Assembly (NCBI GenBank): GCA_963706755.1
Contig: CAVPNH010000008.1
Coordinates: 124,001 to 188,000 of the forward strand
Direction of reading: 5' to 3'
DNA: 64,000 nt
Source of the DNA: RPQJ01 sp963706755
GTDB lineage: Bacteria > Pseudomonadota > Gammaproteobacteria > Steroidobacterales > Steroidobacteraceae
In this document: positions 9,245-17,052 of the stretch, in pieces
Layout: each line of letters opens with the position of its first letter
Numbering within the stretch: position 1 is the first letter of the stretch
Position numbers and translations under genes: made by a program
The notes under the pieces: model-generated
What the model saw: only the letters and a program-made list of their open reading frames with translations
What the model was told of the DNA's origin: nothing
Databases searched by the model: none

Positions 9245-10282
9245 ATGCCTTGGCAACACCTGCGCATATCGCGATTCGGCGGACCCGAAGTCCTGCAAAT
9301 GGTGGAGGAGCCGGCCACTCCTGAACCAGGACCCGGGGAGGTTCGCATCAAAGTGCTCGCCGCCGGTACCGGCTTTACCGATACGATGATTCGGCGTGGT
9401 CGGTACCCGGATTTCAAGGGACCGCTGCCGTTCACGCCTGGCTACGAGATTGTTGGCGTCATCGAGAAGACTGGTGCCGGCGTGGTAGCACCGCGAGAGG
9501 GCGAGATGGTGGCTGATTTGTGTGTCGTTGGTGGCTATGCGCAGTATGCGATCCGGCCATCGCGCTTTCTCGTGCCTGTGCCTGACAGCATCGATCCGGC
9601 CGAAGCCGTTTGCATCCCTCTTGCTTACCTCACCGCATTTCAGATGCTGACTCGCTGCCGCAACTTACCGTCGGGCGCCACGATTCTCGTCATAGGCGCT
9701 TCGGGCACCGTCGGTACGGCGTTGCTCGATCTCGCGCGCCACCTCGGTCTGAAGGCGATTGGCACGTGTTCCGCGGCGAACCTGGCGGTGATTGAGCGCT
9801 TCGGGGCAGCGGCGATCGACTATCGCGCGGGTGACTTCGTGACTGCCGTGCGCCAACTGACCCCGGACGGCGCCGGCGTTGATATCGCCTTCGATGCGAT
9901 CGGCGGTGCGCACTACGGCCGTTCGTTTGCGTGCCTCGCGCCCGGCGGGCTGCTCGTGGGTTACGGGTCGCAAACGATGGCAGTGGGCCGCGAGAGCCTG
10001 ATTGGTGCAGGACTCGGCTTGGCGAGGCTCAAGCTCTGGAGCGCAGCGAGCTTCCTTTTCGGCGGCCGTAGCGCGGTCTTCTACAGCATCACGGCCCGTC
10101 GATTGACTCACCCGGAGGAATTCAAGGCCGACATGGCGACGCTGTTCCAGCTGTTGCGCGCCGGCGCCATTCATCCGGTCGTGATCGAGCGACTGCCGCT
10201 CGCAGCGGCGAGCGAAGTCCATGCCCGCATAGACAGGGGCGGACTGGGCGGCAAGATAGTGTTGCTGCCCTGGTCAGCGTAG
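9245..10282 (+). CDS. Zinc-free medium-chain dehydrogenase/reductase (quinone oxidoreductase-like)
   Basis: A 345-residue NAD(P)H-dependent oxidoreductase of the MDR superfamily. The GroES-like N-terminal domain spans about 1-130 (PGPGEVRIKVLAAGTGFTDT, PFTPGYEIVGVIEKTG). The Rossmann domain begins near 145 (SGATILVIGASGTVGTALLD). The Cys/His/Glu ligands of zinc alcohol dehydrogenases are absent, so it belongs to the quinone oxidoreductase/VAT-1-like branch. The substrate cannot be predicted. ATG 9245 gives the family N-terminus. It stands alone, and an IS6 left end begins 38 bp after its stop. Confidence 0.85.
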   Translation: MPWQHLRISRFGGPEVLQMVEEPATPEPGPGEVRIKVLAAGTGFTDTMIRRGRYPDFKGPLPFTPGYEIVGVIEKTGAGVVAPREGEMVADLCVVGGYAQYAIRPSRFLVPVPDSIDPAEAVCIPLAYLTAFQMLTRCRNLPSGATILVIGASGTVGTALLDLARHLGLKAIGTCSAANLAVIERFGAAAIDYRAGDFVTAVRQLTPDGAGVDIAFDAIGGAHYGRSFACLAPGGLLVGYGSQTMAVGRESLIGAGLGLARLKLWSAASFLFGGRSAVFYSITARRLTHPEEFKADMATLFQLLRAGAIHPVVIERLPLAAASEVHARIDRGGLGGKIVLLPWSA

Positions 10283-10319
10283 TGCACCTTCGGTCGGAAG
10301 GGCGCAGGGTGTCAGAAGA

Positions 10320-10569
10320 GGTACTGCCAAGTTAAGCGGCATTGCGCGACATTGGCCGAATGCAACGCCTAGTGACCTCGTACAAGCTGCACCGATTTCC
10401 CCCTGCGATCATCCAGTATGCAGTCTGGCTCTACTATCGGTTCAACCTGAGCCACCGGGATATCGAAGACCTGTTGGCTCAGCGAGGCATCGTCGTCACC
10501 CACGAATCGATTCGCCTATGGTGCAGTAAGTTTGGACCACGGTATGCGCTTCGATTGCGGCGCCGGCAC
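10320..10569 (+). pseudogene. IS6-family element, 5' half (interrupted)
   Basis: Begins with the left repeat GGTACTGCCAAGTTAAG (10320-10336) and is nearly identical to 2577-2826. The reading frame gives the N-terminal ~70 residues of the same transposase (MQRLVTSYKLHRFPPAIIQY, FGPRYALRLRRRH). It breaks at about 10569 where the integrase-core IS begins. The catalytic residues are lost. After the inserted IS, only GGCCGTC and a terminal repeat (CTTAACCTGACAGTACC, 11784-11800) remain, so the 3' half was deleted as well as interrupted. Confidence 0.9.
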
Positions 10570-10572
10570 CGT

Positions 10573-11761
10573 TGTGCTCCGCAAATATTGGATCTGGGAC
10601 GAACTGACCCCGTTTCGGGACCTTCGGCGAGCTGTGGCATGATCGCAACGTGATCACGTTGGCTCGAATCGTCCTTCGGCTGCTTGCCGACCTGGCCGGC
10701 CTCGTCGTGCTGGCGGTCAGACCAAGGCGATCCGTGGAAGCCGAGAACCTCTTTCTCCGCCGGCAACTTGCGCTGTACCAGGAGCGTGGCGTCAAGCCGA
10801 GGCGCGTCGACGCCGCGACGCGGGTGTCGCTGGCGTTGCTGTCCCGGCTCTTCAATTGGCGCGATGCCCTGGTCGTGGTTTGGCCCGAGACGCTGATCCG
10901 CTGGCACCGAGCGGGCTGGCGCCTGTTCTGGCGCATCAAGTCGAGGCCGGGACGACCGCCGATTCCGCTGGAGCTGCGCCAGCTGATCCGGCGCATGGCG
11001 ACCGAGAATCCACTCTGGGGCGAAGAGCGCATCGCCAACGAATTGCTGCTTAAGCTCGGCCTGCGGGTCTCCCCGCGGACGGTGCGCAAGTACATGCCGA
11101 AGCGACCGCTGGGTCGACCGCGCGGCGATCAGCGTTGGGCGACTTTCCTGCGCAATCACGCGGACGCGATCGACGCCTGTGACTTCTTCGTGGCGGTCAC
11201 GGCGACATTCCGACTGCTCTCCGTGTTGGTGGTCATCGAGCACGGCACCCGCCGACTTGTGCGCGTCGCAGTGACGGCGCACCCGAGTGCGGGATGGACC
11301 TTACAGCAGCTTCGGGAGGTCCTTGGATTCGACCACACCCGCCAGTACCTGATTCATGACCGGGACAGCATCTTCGCGAGGAGCCTGGACGAGTCGATCA
11401 GGAATCTCGGCCTGGCCGTGCTCAAGTCGCCGCCGCACAGCCCGAAGGCCAATGCGATCTGCGAACGGGTGATCGGAACGATTCGACGCGAGTGCCTGGA
11501 CTGGCTGATTCCGCTGTCGGAATCGCACCTGCGATCGATCCTGAGGGCGTGGGTGGGTCATTACAACCGCGGGCGCCCGCACATGGCACTCGGCCCGGGC
11601 GTGCCGGACCCCCCGTCGAAGTTCATGCCATCCGCGACACCATCAACCCGCCATCGGATCGGCGAGCGCCTCGCGGTGAGCGCCAGATCGGTGCTGGGTG
11701 GCTTGCATCACGAATATCTGCCGGCGCCCGCGTCGTCGTGATCGAGTATTTGCGGAGCACA
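10573..11761 (+). mobile_element. Integrase-core (IS3/IS481-like) insertion sequence
   Basis: A 1189-bp element with perfect 15-bp inverted ends, TGTGCTCCGCAAATA (10573-10587) and TATTTGCGGAGCACA (11747-11761), enclosing one transposase gene. It sits inside an IS6-family element. Family assignment is by the protein's rve-type DDE core and single gene; it lacks the two-frame organisation of typical IS3 elements. No target duplication could be identified because the right flank is rearranged. Confidence 0.85.
10650..11741 (+). CDS. DDE integrase-core transposase
   Basis: A 363-residue transposase. The N-terminal part (SVEAENLFLRRQLALYQERG) and a helix-turn-helix-like middle (ENPLWGEERIANELLLKLGL) precede the catalytic core. 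The triad is readable as Asp in DACDFFVAVTATFR, Asp in YLIHDRDSIF and Glu in KANAICERVIGTIRRE; the C-terminus carries the usual HYNRGRPHMALG. The frame is complete, so it may be active. Coding extends close to the right repeat. Solo end copies of the element occur at 3368, 9112 and 15284. Confidence 0.88.
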   Translation: MITLARIVLRLLADLAGLVVLAVRPRRSVEAENLFLRRQLALYQERGVKPRRVDAATRVSLALLSRLFNWRDALVVVWPETLIRWHRAGWRLFWRIKSRPGRPPIPLELRQLIRRMATENPLWGEERIANELLLKLGLRVSPRTVRKYMPKRPLGRPRGDQRWATFLRNHADAIDACDFFVAVTATFRLLSVLVVIEHGTRRLVRVAVTAHPSAGWTLQQLREVLGFDHTRQYLIHDRDSIFARSLDESIRNLGLAVLKSPPHSPKANAICERVIGTIRRECLDWLIPLSESHLRSILRAWVGHYNRGRPHMALGPGVPDPPSKFMPSATPSTRHRIGERLAVSARSVLGGLHHEYLPAPASS

Positions 11762-11783
11762 GGCCGTCGCTTGCTCAAACCCA

Positions 11784-11800
11784 CTTAACCTGACAGTACC
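11784..11800 (+). repeat. IS6/MITE-type terminal repeat (solo)
   Basis: CTTAACCTGACAGTACC matches the GTTAACTTGTCAGTACC ends of the MITE copies and the IS6 element. It marks the right border of the composite mobile block 10320-11800, three bases before the stop codon of the next gene. Confidence 0.7.
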
Positions 11801-11802
11801 GT

Positions 11803-12999
11803 TCAGAGCTTAAGTGAGGTAACGCCTACGACACCTTTGGCGCGCGGAGGGATTTTCGCGATCTTCGCGGCGGCCTCCCGCTTCACCCGCTCGAGCACTC
11901 CTGGACTGCGCAGCAGTTCTTCCGCTCGCGCGTTCTTCTCCGCGACCAATTCGTCGGTGAGCAGCCGACCGAACGTCCTGAGCGGCGCGATCTGCAGTCC
12001 GTGCTTGCGGAACAGTCGGTAGATTTCCTTCACGCCGTTCGGCGGTACGTCGCGACCGAGAGTGAAGCACTCGTAGCGCTCCTCCATCGCGAGCAGCGCA
12101 GCTTCAGCCAGGCACGCGTACGCCACGCCCTGCGGCAGCCCGATGTCGAAGCTGAAACGCGCCGGGCCTGGCAGTGTGATCTCGCCGCTCTCGACCACGA
12201 GCACATCGGGACGTACCGCGGCCTCTTCCTCCGAGATATCTGGCGGCAGCGCGACGTCGAGGATCACCGCGCCAGGCTTGCACTGGCTGATGTCGAGCAC
12301 ACGTTGCCCGAAGGCCGACGTTGCGGTCACGATCAGGTCGCACTCGCCGACCCGGCGGTTCGTCGTCAGGTCGGTCTCGACGGTCGCGTCCGGAACTTCC
12401 GCAAGGATCTTTTGCTTGAGCGCGGACAGCCGCTCCGGCTCGATGGACACCAGCACGACGTCCTTCACGGCCGCCGCGAGCAGTCGCGAGCACACCGAGC
12501 CGATTGCGCCCGTTGCCCCGACGATCATCGCCTTGCCCTTCGCCAGGTCGCGCCAGCCCATGCGCTTTGCGGTGAGCTTCGCCGTCTCGAGCGTCGCTGC
12601 GATGGTGAGGCTGTTGCCCGTCGTCACCGCGATCGGCGCGCGCTTCGCGACCGTGATGCCCGCGTCACCGACCACCTTGGTGAATGCACCCAGGCCGACT
12701 ATCTTCGCGCCGCGGTCGGCCGCGTCCTTCACCGCCTGGTTCAGTCGGGTGTAGGTGAATTCGGGCGCGCGCGTCATCATCTGCCGCGGCGTCGCACCGA
12801 GCGCGTAGATCAGGCCGTCCACGGGCTTGCCCGTCGCTTCCGACCGGCTGCCCGTCACGGTTCCCACGTAGCGTCCCGGCATGTAGGCCGCCGCTACCTC
12901 GACCCAATGGCGCGGCAGTTGCCGCGTCCACCGATACCTGGGGTGGTTGCCGAGATAATCGATCGTAAGCGGGTGGAGGATGAATGCAAATCGGCTCAT
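11803..12999 (-). CDS. Acyl-ACP reductase-like / semialdehyde dehydrogenase-type oxidoreductase
   Basis: About 398 residues from ATG 12999 (MSRFAFILHPLTIDYLGNHP); a longer frame opens at 13134 but that extension is not protein-like. A Rossmann fold lies near residues 175-300 (KGKAMIVGATGAIGSVCSRL). The preceding segment (AKIVGLGAFTKVVGDAG, ITVAKRAPIAVTTGNSLTIA) has the layout of cyanobacterial long-chain acyl-ACP reductases (GLGGFSSI, TTGNT) and related shikimate-dehydrogenase-like folds. A reduction of an acyl thioester to an aldehyde is the best guess, not proven; the catalytic Cys cannot be fixed by eye. There is no aldehyde decarbonylase next to it. The mobile block ends three bases past its stop. 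Confidence 0.65.
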   Translation of the reverse strand: MSRFAFILHPLTIDYLGNHPRYRWTRQLPRHWVEVAAAYMPGRYVGTVTGSRSEATGKPVDGLIYALGATPRQMMTRAPEFTYTRLNQAVKDAADRGAKIVGLGAFTKVVGDAGITVAKRAPIAVTTGNSLTIAATLETAKLTAKRMGWRDLAKGKAMIVGATGAIGSVCSRLLAAAVKDVVLVSIEPERLSALKQKILAEVPDATVETDLTTNRRVGECDLIVTATSAFGQRVLDISQCKPGAVILDVALPPDISEEEAAVRPDVLVVESGEITLPGPARFSFDIGLPQGVAYACLAEAALLAMEERYECFTLGRDVPPNGVKEIYRLFRKHGLQIAPLRTFGRLLTDELVAEKNARAEELLRSPGVLERVKREAAAKIAKIPPRAKGVVGVTSLKL

Positions 13000-13562
13000 G
13001 GATCGCGAATATCGCTCAGACCGGTCCGCGGCGAAATGTCGGATATCCGCGGAATGGATAGTCAATCTAAACGGCCATTTCCGTGCAGGGGAGTGTGCTT
13101 GCGCGGTTCGGAAAAAGTTCGGTCCCGATGTCACTAACCCGTTGACCGCGTTGGGTCACTCACGAATTTAGGCGGCTTTCCACCCTTCCGGTTCGGGATG
13201 GGCTCGGTCGGGCGGGGCGGTTCGGTCGGCCGAGGGGAAATCCCTTCCCGGTCTTCGGCTTGCTCGCGCCGAACCGGGCTCTCCGTCGTACTGAAAATCC
13301 GCGTGTCGCTGGTTCGATTGACTCGGATCGGCTAGGGCCGATCCTCGCCCTTCGGGCAGCTACGCTGTCCTGATTCGCTTCGCGAATCGGTCCGACCCTG
13401 GCCACCACTTCCAAGGTATTGAATTGCATGCGGTTGCCGTCGTGACCGGCGGACCATCGGGCGCCGATTTGGCCCGAATTCGGCTGACCATCGGACTTCC
13501 GTATCCTGGGTCCGGTCCCGGGCCCGCGCGGCGTGAAACTGCCGGGGCCAGGTACGCTGCGG
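13000..13562. other. Gene-free stretch rich in repeats and hairpins
   Basis: No gene is credible in this 563-bp gap. The left part is the leader of the minus-strand oxidoreductase. From 13271 to about 13465 it holds a dispersed repeat with a tRNA-Phe-like 3' half and three adjacent perfect hairpins, described separately. Confidence 0.6.
13271..13465 (+). repeat. Dispersed tRNA-like/hairpin repeat, copy 1
   Basis: Starts with GAACCGGGCTCTCCGTCG, shared exactly with 15314-15331. Next is CTGAAAATCCGCGTGTCG then TGGTTCGATT-like sequence, which resembles the anticodon arm, variable loop and T arm of a tRNA-Phe (GAA), but without matching 5' stems. Three hairpins follow: 13325-13344 (GGATCGGC/GCCGATCC), 13347-13357 (GCCC/GGGC), and 13372-13388 (GATTCGC/GCGAATC). 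Then comes CGGTCCGACCCTGGCCACCA, which looks like a tRNA 3' end with CCA, and GTCGTGACCGGCGGACCATC. Partial copies lie at 15314 and 19825. It is not a functional tRNA. Confidence 0.6.
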
Positions 13563-14225
13563 TCATGACGGAGCGTGAACGCCGCAGGCGATATACGCGC
13601 CACCGAGCAGTCGAGACTCGACGTTCATCTGACCGAGTTGGTCCTGCAGCAGCCGCCACGGTCGGTCCATGCCGTCGAGCGACGTCACGGAGCGTAACGC
13701 GGCCGGCAGGACAAACAGGTTGACCGGCCGCATCAGCCATGGTTCTGCCCACTTCAAGCCCGACGCCACCACTCGCGCGCCCGGCTTCAGGTGGCTGAAG
13801 ACGTTGGCTATCGCCTCAGGCCGTTGAAGGATGTCGTGCGTGAAGTGGAACAGCGCAGCGTCTGCACTTACGCGGATGTCGGCGGTCTCCACCGGCGAGC
13901 ACATTAGCGTCACTCGTGCCCAGCGCGCCCGCGCCACGCGCCGGCGAGCCTGTTCTACCATTTCGGGGGACTGCTCGATGCCGACGATGCGGCCTTTGGG
14001 GCCGATGCCCTGCCTGAGCATCGACAGGCTCAGGCCCGTGCCGCAGCCCACGTCAAACACGACGTCACCCGGGCGAAGCGCAAGCCTTGAGATTGCGAGG
14101 CGCCGAATGGGTTCGAACAACACCAGCTCCCGGTCGTAGACGCCGGCGCGTCGGCGGTACTGTTGGAGGGCGGCGTCACGATCGGGCCCTCGCGGCGAGA
14201 TGATGCGTCGCGGCATGGTGGACAA
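13563..14225 (-). CDS. Class I SAM-dependent methyltransferase
   Basis: A 220-residue soluble methyltransferase. Motif I is clear at about residue 57 (VVFDVGCGTGLSLSML), followed by the acidic ribose-binding end of strand 2 (GRIVGIEQSPEMVEQARRRV) and a later strand (ADAALFHFTHDILQRPEA). The layout is UbiE/Methyltransf_25-like, but the substrate cannot be read from the sequence. The stop abuts the repeat-rich gap; the start at ATG 14225 fits the family N-terminus (GPDRDAALQQYRRRAGVYDR). It has no operon partner. Confidence 0.85.
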   Translation of the reverse strand: MSTMPRRIISPRGPDRDAALQQYRRRAGVYDRELVLFEPIRRLAISRLALRPGDVVFDVGCGTGLSLSMLRQGIGPKGRIVGIEQSPEMVEQARRRVARARWARVTLMCSPVETADIRVSADAALFHFTHDILQRPEAIANVFSHLKPGARVVASGLKWAEPWLMRPVNLFVLPAALRSVTSLDGMDRPWRLLQDQLGQMNVESRLLGGAYIACGVHAPS

Positions 14226-14319
14226 TCATCCTACGCGCATTGCACGCCAGGGACGTGCGGTGGCACTGGAGACGGAAAGCAGGTCACTGCCAACCTCCTG
14301 ATGCCTGCCGTTCTTCGAA

Positions 14320-15267
14320 TTACCGGAGATTGGAAAAAATCGTCAAATCCCTGGGCAAGCAACGTATGTCCGCCGGCGAGTGACCACAGAATTCACCGTC
14401 GGGACCCAGCAGCATGGCTTCCGGCGAAAAGATATTGATACGCGTCGCCTTATAAGTAGAGATTTCGTCGTACTCGACATGCCGGCCGGAATAGATCGTT
14501 GGAAACAGTTTGAGCAAACGACCGCGTTTCACCTTTCTGAGAATAGTCACGTCCAGTATGCCGTCGTCGATGACCGCTCCGGGTGCGATCAGAAAATGCG
14601 TGCCGACAAAGCGGCTGTTGGAGATCGCGATAAAAATGTTGTCACTTCGTACGACCCTGTCATCGATTTGTATCTCGAGAGGATAGCTCTTGAGCTTCAA
14701 TACCTGCCACAGGGTCGCCAGTGTGTAGGACGCCTCGCCCAGAAACTTCAGTTTGTGTCCCGTCAAACTGGCGTCCACTGAAAAACCCATCAACACGATA
14801 TTCAGGAAGTAATAGGATTTATCAGCGGATTGCACGGAAGCAACATCGACCTGGCGGGTGTGTCCCTGCATGAGGATATCAATCGCATCGGGCCATGCGC
14901 CCGGTTGCAGCCCCAGTTCACGCGCGAAAGCGTTGCCGGTGCCGATTGGCAGGAGACCAAGTGGTATACGCGCAGATCGCGGGTGCGTGTAAAGACCATT
15001 TAGAACTTCAAACACGGTGCCATCACCACCCGCCGCCACCAGGCCATCAAAACCCGATAGGTCGGCGTTTGCCACCAACTCCTTGCCATGACCCGGATGC
15101 GTGGTTGGCATGAATGTGGTCTTGATGCCCTGGCTCACAAATTTCGCTTTGATATCCGCCAGTTTCTTAAGCGCACGGCCAAATGCTGCGTTGGGGTTAA
15201 AAATGATTAGTAGCTTCAATCGGATGGGTTTCCATGTCGTTGCTAGGTGTACGCTGATCGAACCCAT
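14320..15267 (-). CDS. Diacylglycerol kinase-family lipid kinase (YegS/DgkB-like)
   Basis: About 315 residues from ATG 15267; another ATG at 15297 lies inside an IS-end remnant and is less likely. The DAGK catalytic domain is clear: KLLIIFNPNAAFGRALKK, the nucleotide-binding AAGGDGTVFEVLNGL and LGLLPIGTGNAFARELGL. Family members phosphorylate diacylglycerol, sphingoid bases or polyprenol-like lipids. A C-terminal YegS-type beta domain follows. Base composition is visibly lower in GC than the neighbours (many AAA, AAT, ATA codons), and an IS end lies directly upstream, so recent transfer is likely. The closest substrate class cannot be told by eye. Confidence 0.88.
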   Translation of the reverse strand: MGSISVHLATTWKPIRLKLLIIFNPNAAFGRALKKLADIKAKFVSQGIKTTFMPTTHPGHGKELVANADLSGFDGLVAAGGDGTVFEVLNGLYTHPRSARIPLGLLPIGTGNAFARELGLQPGAWPDAIDILMQGHTRQVDVASVQSADKSYYFLNIVLMGFSVDASLTGHKLKFLGEASYTLATLWQVLKLKSYPLEIQIDDRVVRSDNIFIAISNSRFVGTHFLIAPGAVIDDGILDVTILRKVKRGRLLKLFPTIYSGRHVEYDEISTYKATRINIFSPEAMLLGPDGEFCGHSPADIRCLPRDLTIFSNLR

Positions 15268-15283
15268 TCTAGTGCGGGGGATA

Positions 15284-15318
15284 GTGGTGCTCCGCAAGCA
15301 ATGGATCCGGAACGAACC
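15284..15318 (+). repeat. IS left-end remnant (GTGCTCCGCAA)
   Basis: GTGGTGCTCCGCAAGCAATG and the following GATCCGGAACGAAC resemble the left end of the element at 10573 (TTGTGCTCCGCAAATATTGG then ATCTGGGACGAAC). No transposase follows; instead the sequence runs straight into the dispersed tRNA-like repeat at 15314. Confidence 0.7.
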
Positions 15319-15435
15319 GGGCTCTCCGTCGATTGAAAACCTGAAGGTCGTCGGTTCGTCCGTCCCTGGCCACCACTCTCAACTACATGAAATTCATGCG
15401 CTTTCCGGCGTGACTGTCGGCCTATCCGGTCAAGC
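15314..15435 (+). repeat. Dispersed tRNA-like repeat, copy 2
   Basis: Begins GAACCGGGCTCTCCGTCG as in copy 1. ATTGAAAACCTGAAGGTCGT and CGGTTCGTCCGTCCCTGGCC follow, then ACCACT. It resembles a tRNA anticodon loop, T arm and CCA end fused together. The tail (ATGCGCTTTCCGGCGTGACT) parallels the tail of copy 1. The hairpins of copy 1 are missing, so this copy is shorter. Confidence 0.55.
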
Positions 15436-15470
15436 GTCAAATCGGCGACCGTTTGGGCATACTTTGCGTC

Positions 15471-16028
15471 ATGCCCTTGATCAAAGCCCTTCGCCGGTCG
15501 GTAGCAGCCGGCGCCTGCGGACTGACGCTCCTGGCGACACCTGCAATTGCGGCGGCGCCCGATGCGCCTGCGCCCGTCGCAGTGGGCCGGCCTTTGCCGG
15601 ACGTGGTCATGGCCGGCCTGAACGGTCCACAGCGATCGATTTCGAGCTACCGCGGTCGCCCGCTGATCGTCAACGTGTGGGCCAGTTGGTGCGGACCTTG
15701 TCGCGCCGAATCGGCTTCGCTCGAACGCCTGGCGTGGAGTGAGGCCGGCAGTCGGTACGTCGTGATCGGCATTTCGATCGACGACGATCGGAACGCGGCC
15801 TTGAGGTGGCTCAGGCACTCGAACGCCACGGTCAGTCACTACATCGACTCCAGGCTGACGCTGGAGCACATGCTCGGCGCCTCGAGCATCCCGCTCACGG
15901 TGCTCGTCGATGCGCGCGGTCGTGTCGTCGCGCGGTTTCGTGGGGCCCGACAATGGGACAGCGTCGAATCCATCCGGATGATCGAGGGCGCGTTCGCCGG
16001 CGCCGGCCGCCCAGCGCCGACACGCTAG
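15471..16028 (+). CDS. Periplasmic TlpA-like thioredoxin-fold protein
   Basis: 185 residues from ATG 15471 (MPLIKALRRS); a TTG six codons earlier is possible. A signal peptide covers about residues 1-28 (AAGACGLTLLATPAIAA). The thioredoxin domain has the redox motif CGPC within NVWASWCGPCRAESASLE and the conserved cis-proline region ASSIPLTVLVDARGRVVARF. Such proteins reduce or oxidise envelope disulfides, often for cytochrome c maturation. No ccm gene is adjacent, so the partner is unknown. Confidence 0.88.
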   Translation: MPLIKALRRSVAAGACGLTLLATPAIAAAPDAPAPVAVGRPLPDVVMAGLNGPQRSISSYRGRPLIVNVWASWCGPCRAESASLERLAWSEAGSRYVVIGISIDDDRNAALRWLRHSNATVSHYIDSRLTLEHMLGASSIPLTVLVDARGRVVARFRGARQWDSVESIRMIEGAFAGAGRPAPTR

Positions 16029-16105
16029 ACCTGGTGGGCCTGAGCGCGTCGAACCCGATGCAGCGAATGGCACGCCCGCGGAATGGCTGTTGGTTGGAAG
16101 CGCGA

Positions 16106-17005
16106 TCAGGGGCCGCGCGCGAAGATTGCCGCGAGCGCACCGTCGAGGTCCGGGTACCGGAACTCGAATCCCTCGTCTAACAGCCGCTTGGGCAGCATTC
16201 GCTCGCTGATCAGCAGCAGCTCGGACATTTCACCGAAGAGCAGCTTCAGCGCCGCCTCCGGTATGGGCAGTACCGTGGGACGAGCGAGCGCCCGCCCCAG
16301 CGCCTGCGTGAATTCCGCATTGGTGACCGGCTTGGGTGAGCTCGCGTTGTAGGCGCCGCGGGCCCGCGGATTGTCCAGAAGCCATTGGCAGATGGCTGCG
16401 ATGTCCTCTCGGTGGATCCAGGGGAAGTAGTGACGCCCGGAGCCCAACCGTCCCCCTGCGCCGAGCCGGAAGGCAGGCAGCATCTTCGCGAGCGCCCCAC
16501 CGTCACGATCAAGGACCACGCCAATGCGCAACACGCACACGCGCACACCCAGCGCGCTGGCCTTCTCGGCTTCCAGTTCCCACGCAGCGCACAGGTCGTG
16601 GGCGAAGCCACGCGTCGGCGGCGTGTCCTCCGTGATCGGCCGGTCGCCTTGCTCGCCGTAGTAGCCCACCGCGGAGGCGGACACCAGCGTCGGCGGCCGC
16701 TTCGACGCGCGCCTGATCCAGTCGACCAGGCTCGCCGTAGTATTCACCCTCGAATCGAGCAGCAGCTTCTTGCGGCTCTCCGTCCAGCGCGCATCACCAA
16801 TCGGCGCGCCTGCGAGGTTGATCACCGCGCCGAACTCGTCCGCGGCCAGACCGTCGAGATGGTTCACGGCCTTCGAGACGCCCGGGGGTAGCTGCGGACT
16901 CCCTTGGCGGGTCACGATAACGACCTCGTGCCCCGCGGCCGCCAGCCGCGGGCAGAGGGCGTGGCCGATGAAGCCTGTGCCGCCGGTGATCAGAATTCGC
17001 ATCAT
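16106..17005 (-). CDS. TIGR01777-family epimerase-like SDR protein (YfcH-like)
   Basis: A 299-residue extended SDR protein. The NAD(P)-binding glycine motif is at the N-terminus (ILITGGTGFIGHALCPRL). The family signature AVINLAGAPIGDARWTESRK follows, with SASAVGYYGEQGDR and YFPWIHREDIAAICQWLLDN. The C-terminal DUF1731-like end reads LPKRLLDEGFEFRYPDLDGA. The biological role of this family is not settled. The next minus-strand gene, another SDR, ends 47 bp upstream, so the two may be cotranscribed. Confidence 0.88.
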   Translation of the reverse strand: MMRILITGGTGFIGHALCPRLAAAGHEVVIVTRQGSPQLPPGVSKAVNHLDGLAADEFGAVINLAGAPIGDARWTESRKKLLLDSRVNTTASLVDWIRRASKRPPTLVSASAVGYYGEQGDRPITEDTPPTRGFAHDLCAAWELEAEKASALGVRVCVLRIGVVLDRDGGALAKMLPAFRLGAGGRLGSGRHYFPWIHREDIAAICQWLLDNPRARGAYNASSPKPVTNAEFTQALGRALARPTVLPIPEAALKLLFGEMSELLLISERMLPKRLLDEGFEFRYPDLDGALAAIFARGP

Positions 17006-17052
17006 GGTCGCCCAGGATCGTGGGGGAAACTGTCTCGCGAAGGGCGGTCCAC

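Noticed and set aside
2577..11800. A composite transposon carrying ppdK and glgP between two IS6 copies
   Set aside because: The two IS6 copies are directly oriented, but the second is broken, there are no matching target duplications, and the genes between match the background composition.
13271..13403. A functional tRNA-Phe gene
   Set aside because: Only 3'-half-like pieces are present; the acceptor and D arms are missing and the T stem does not pair.
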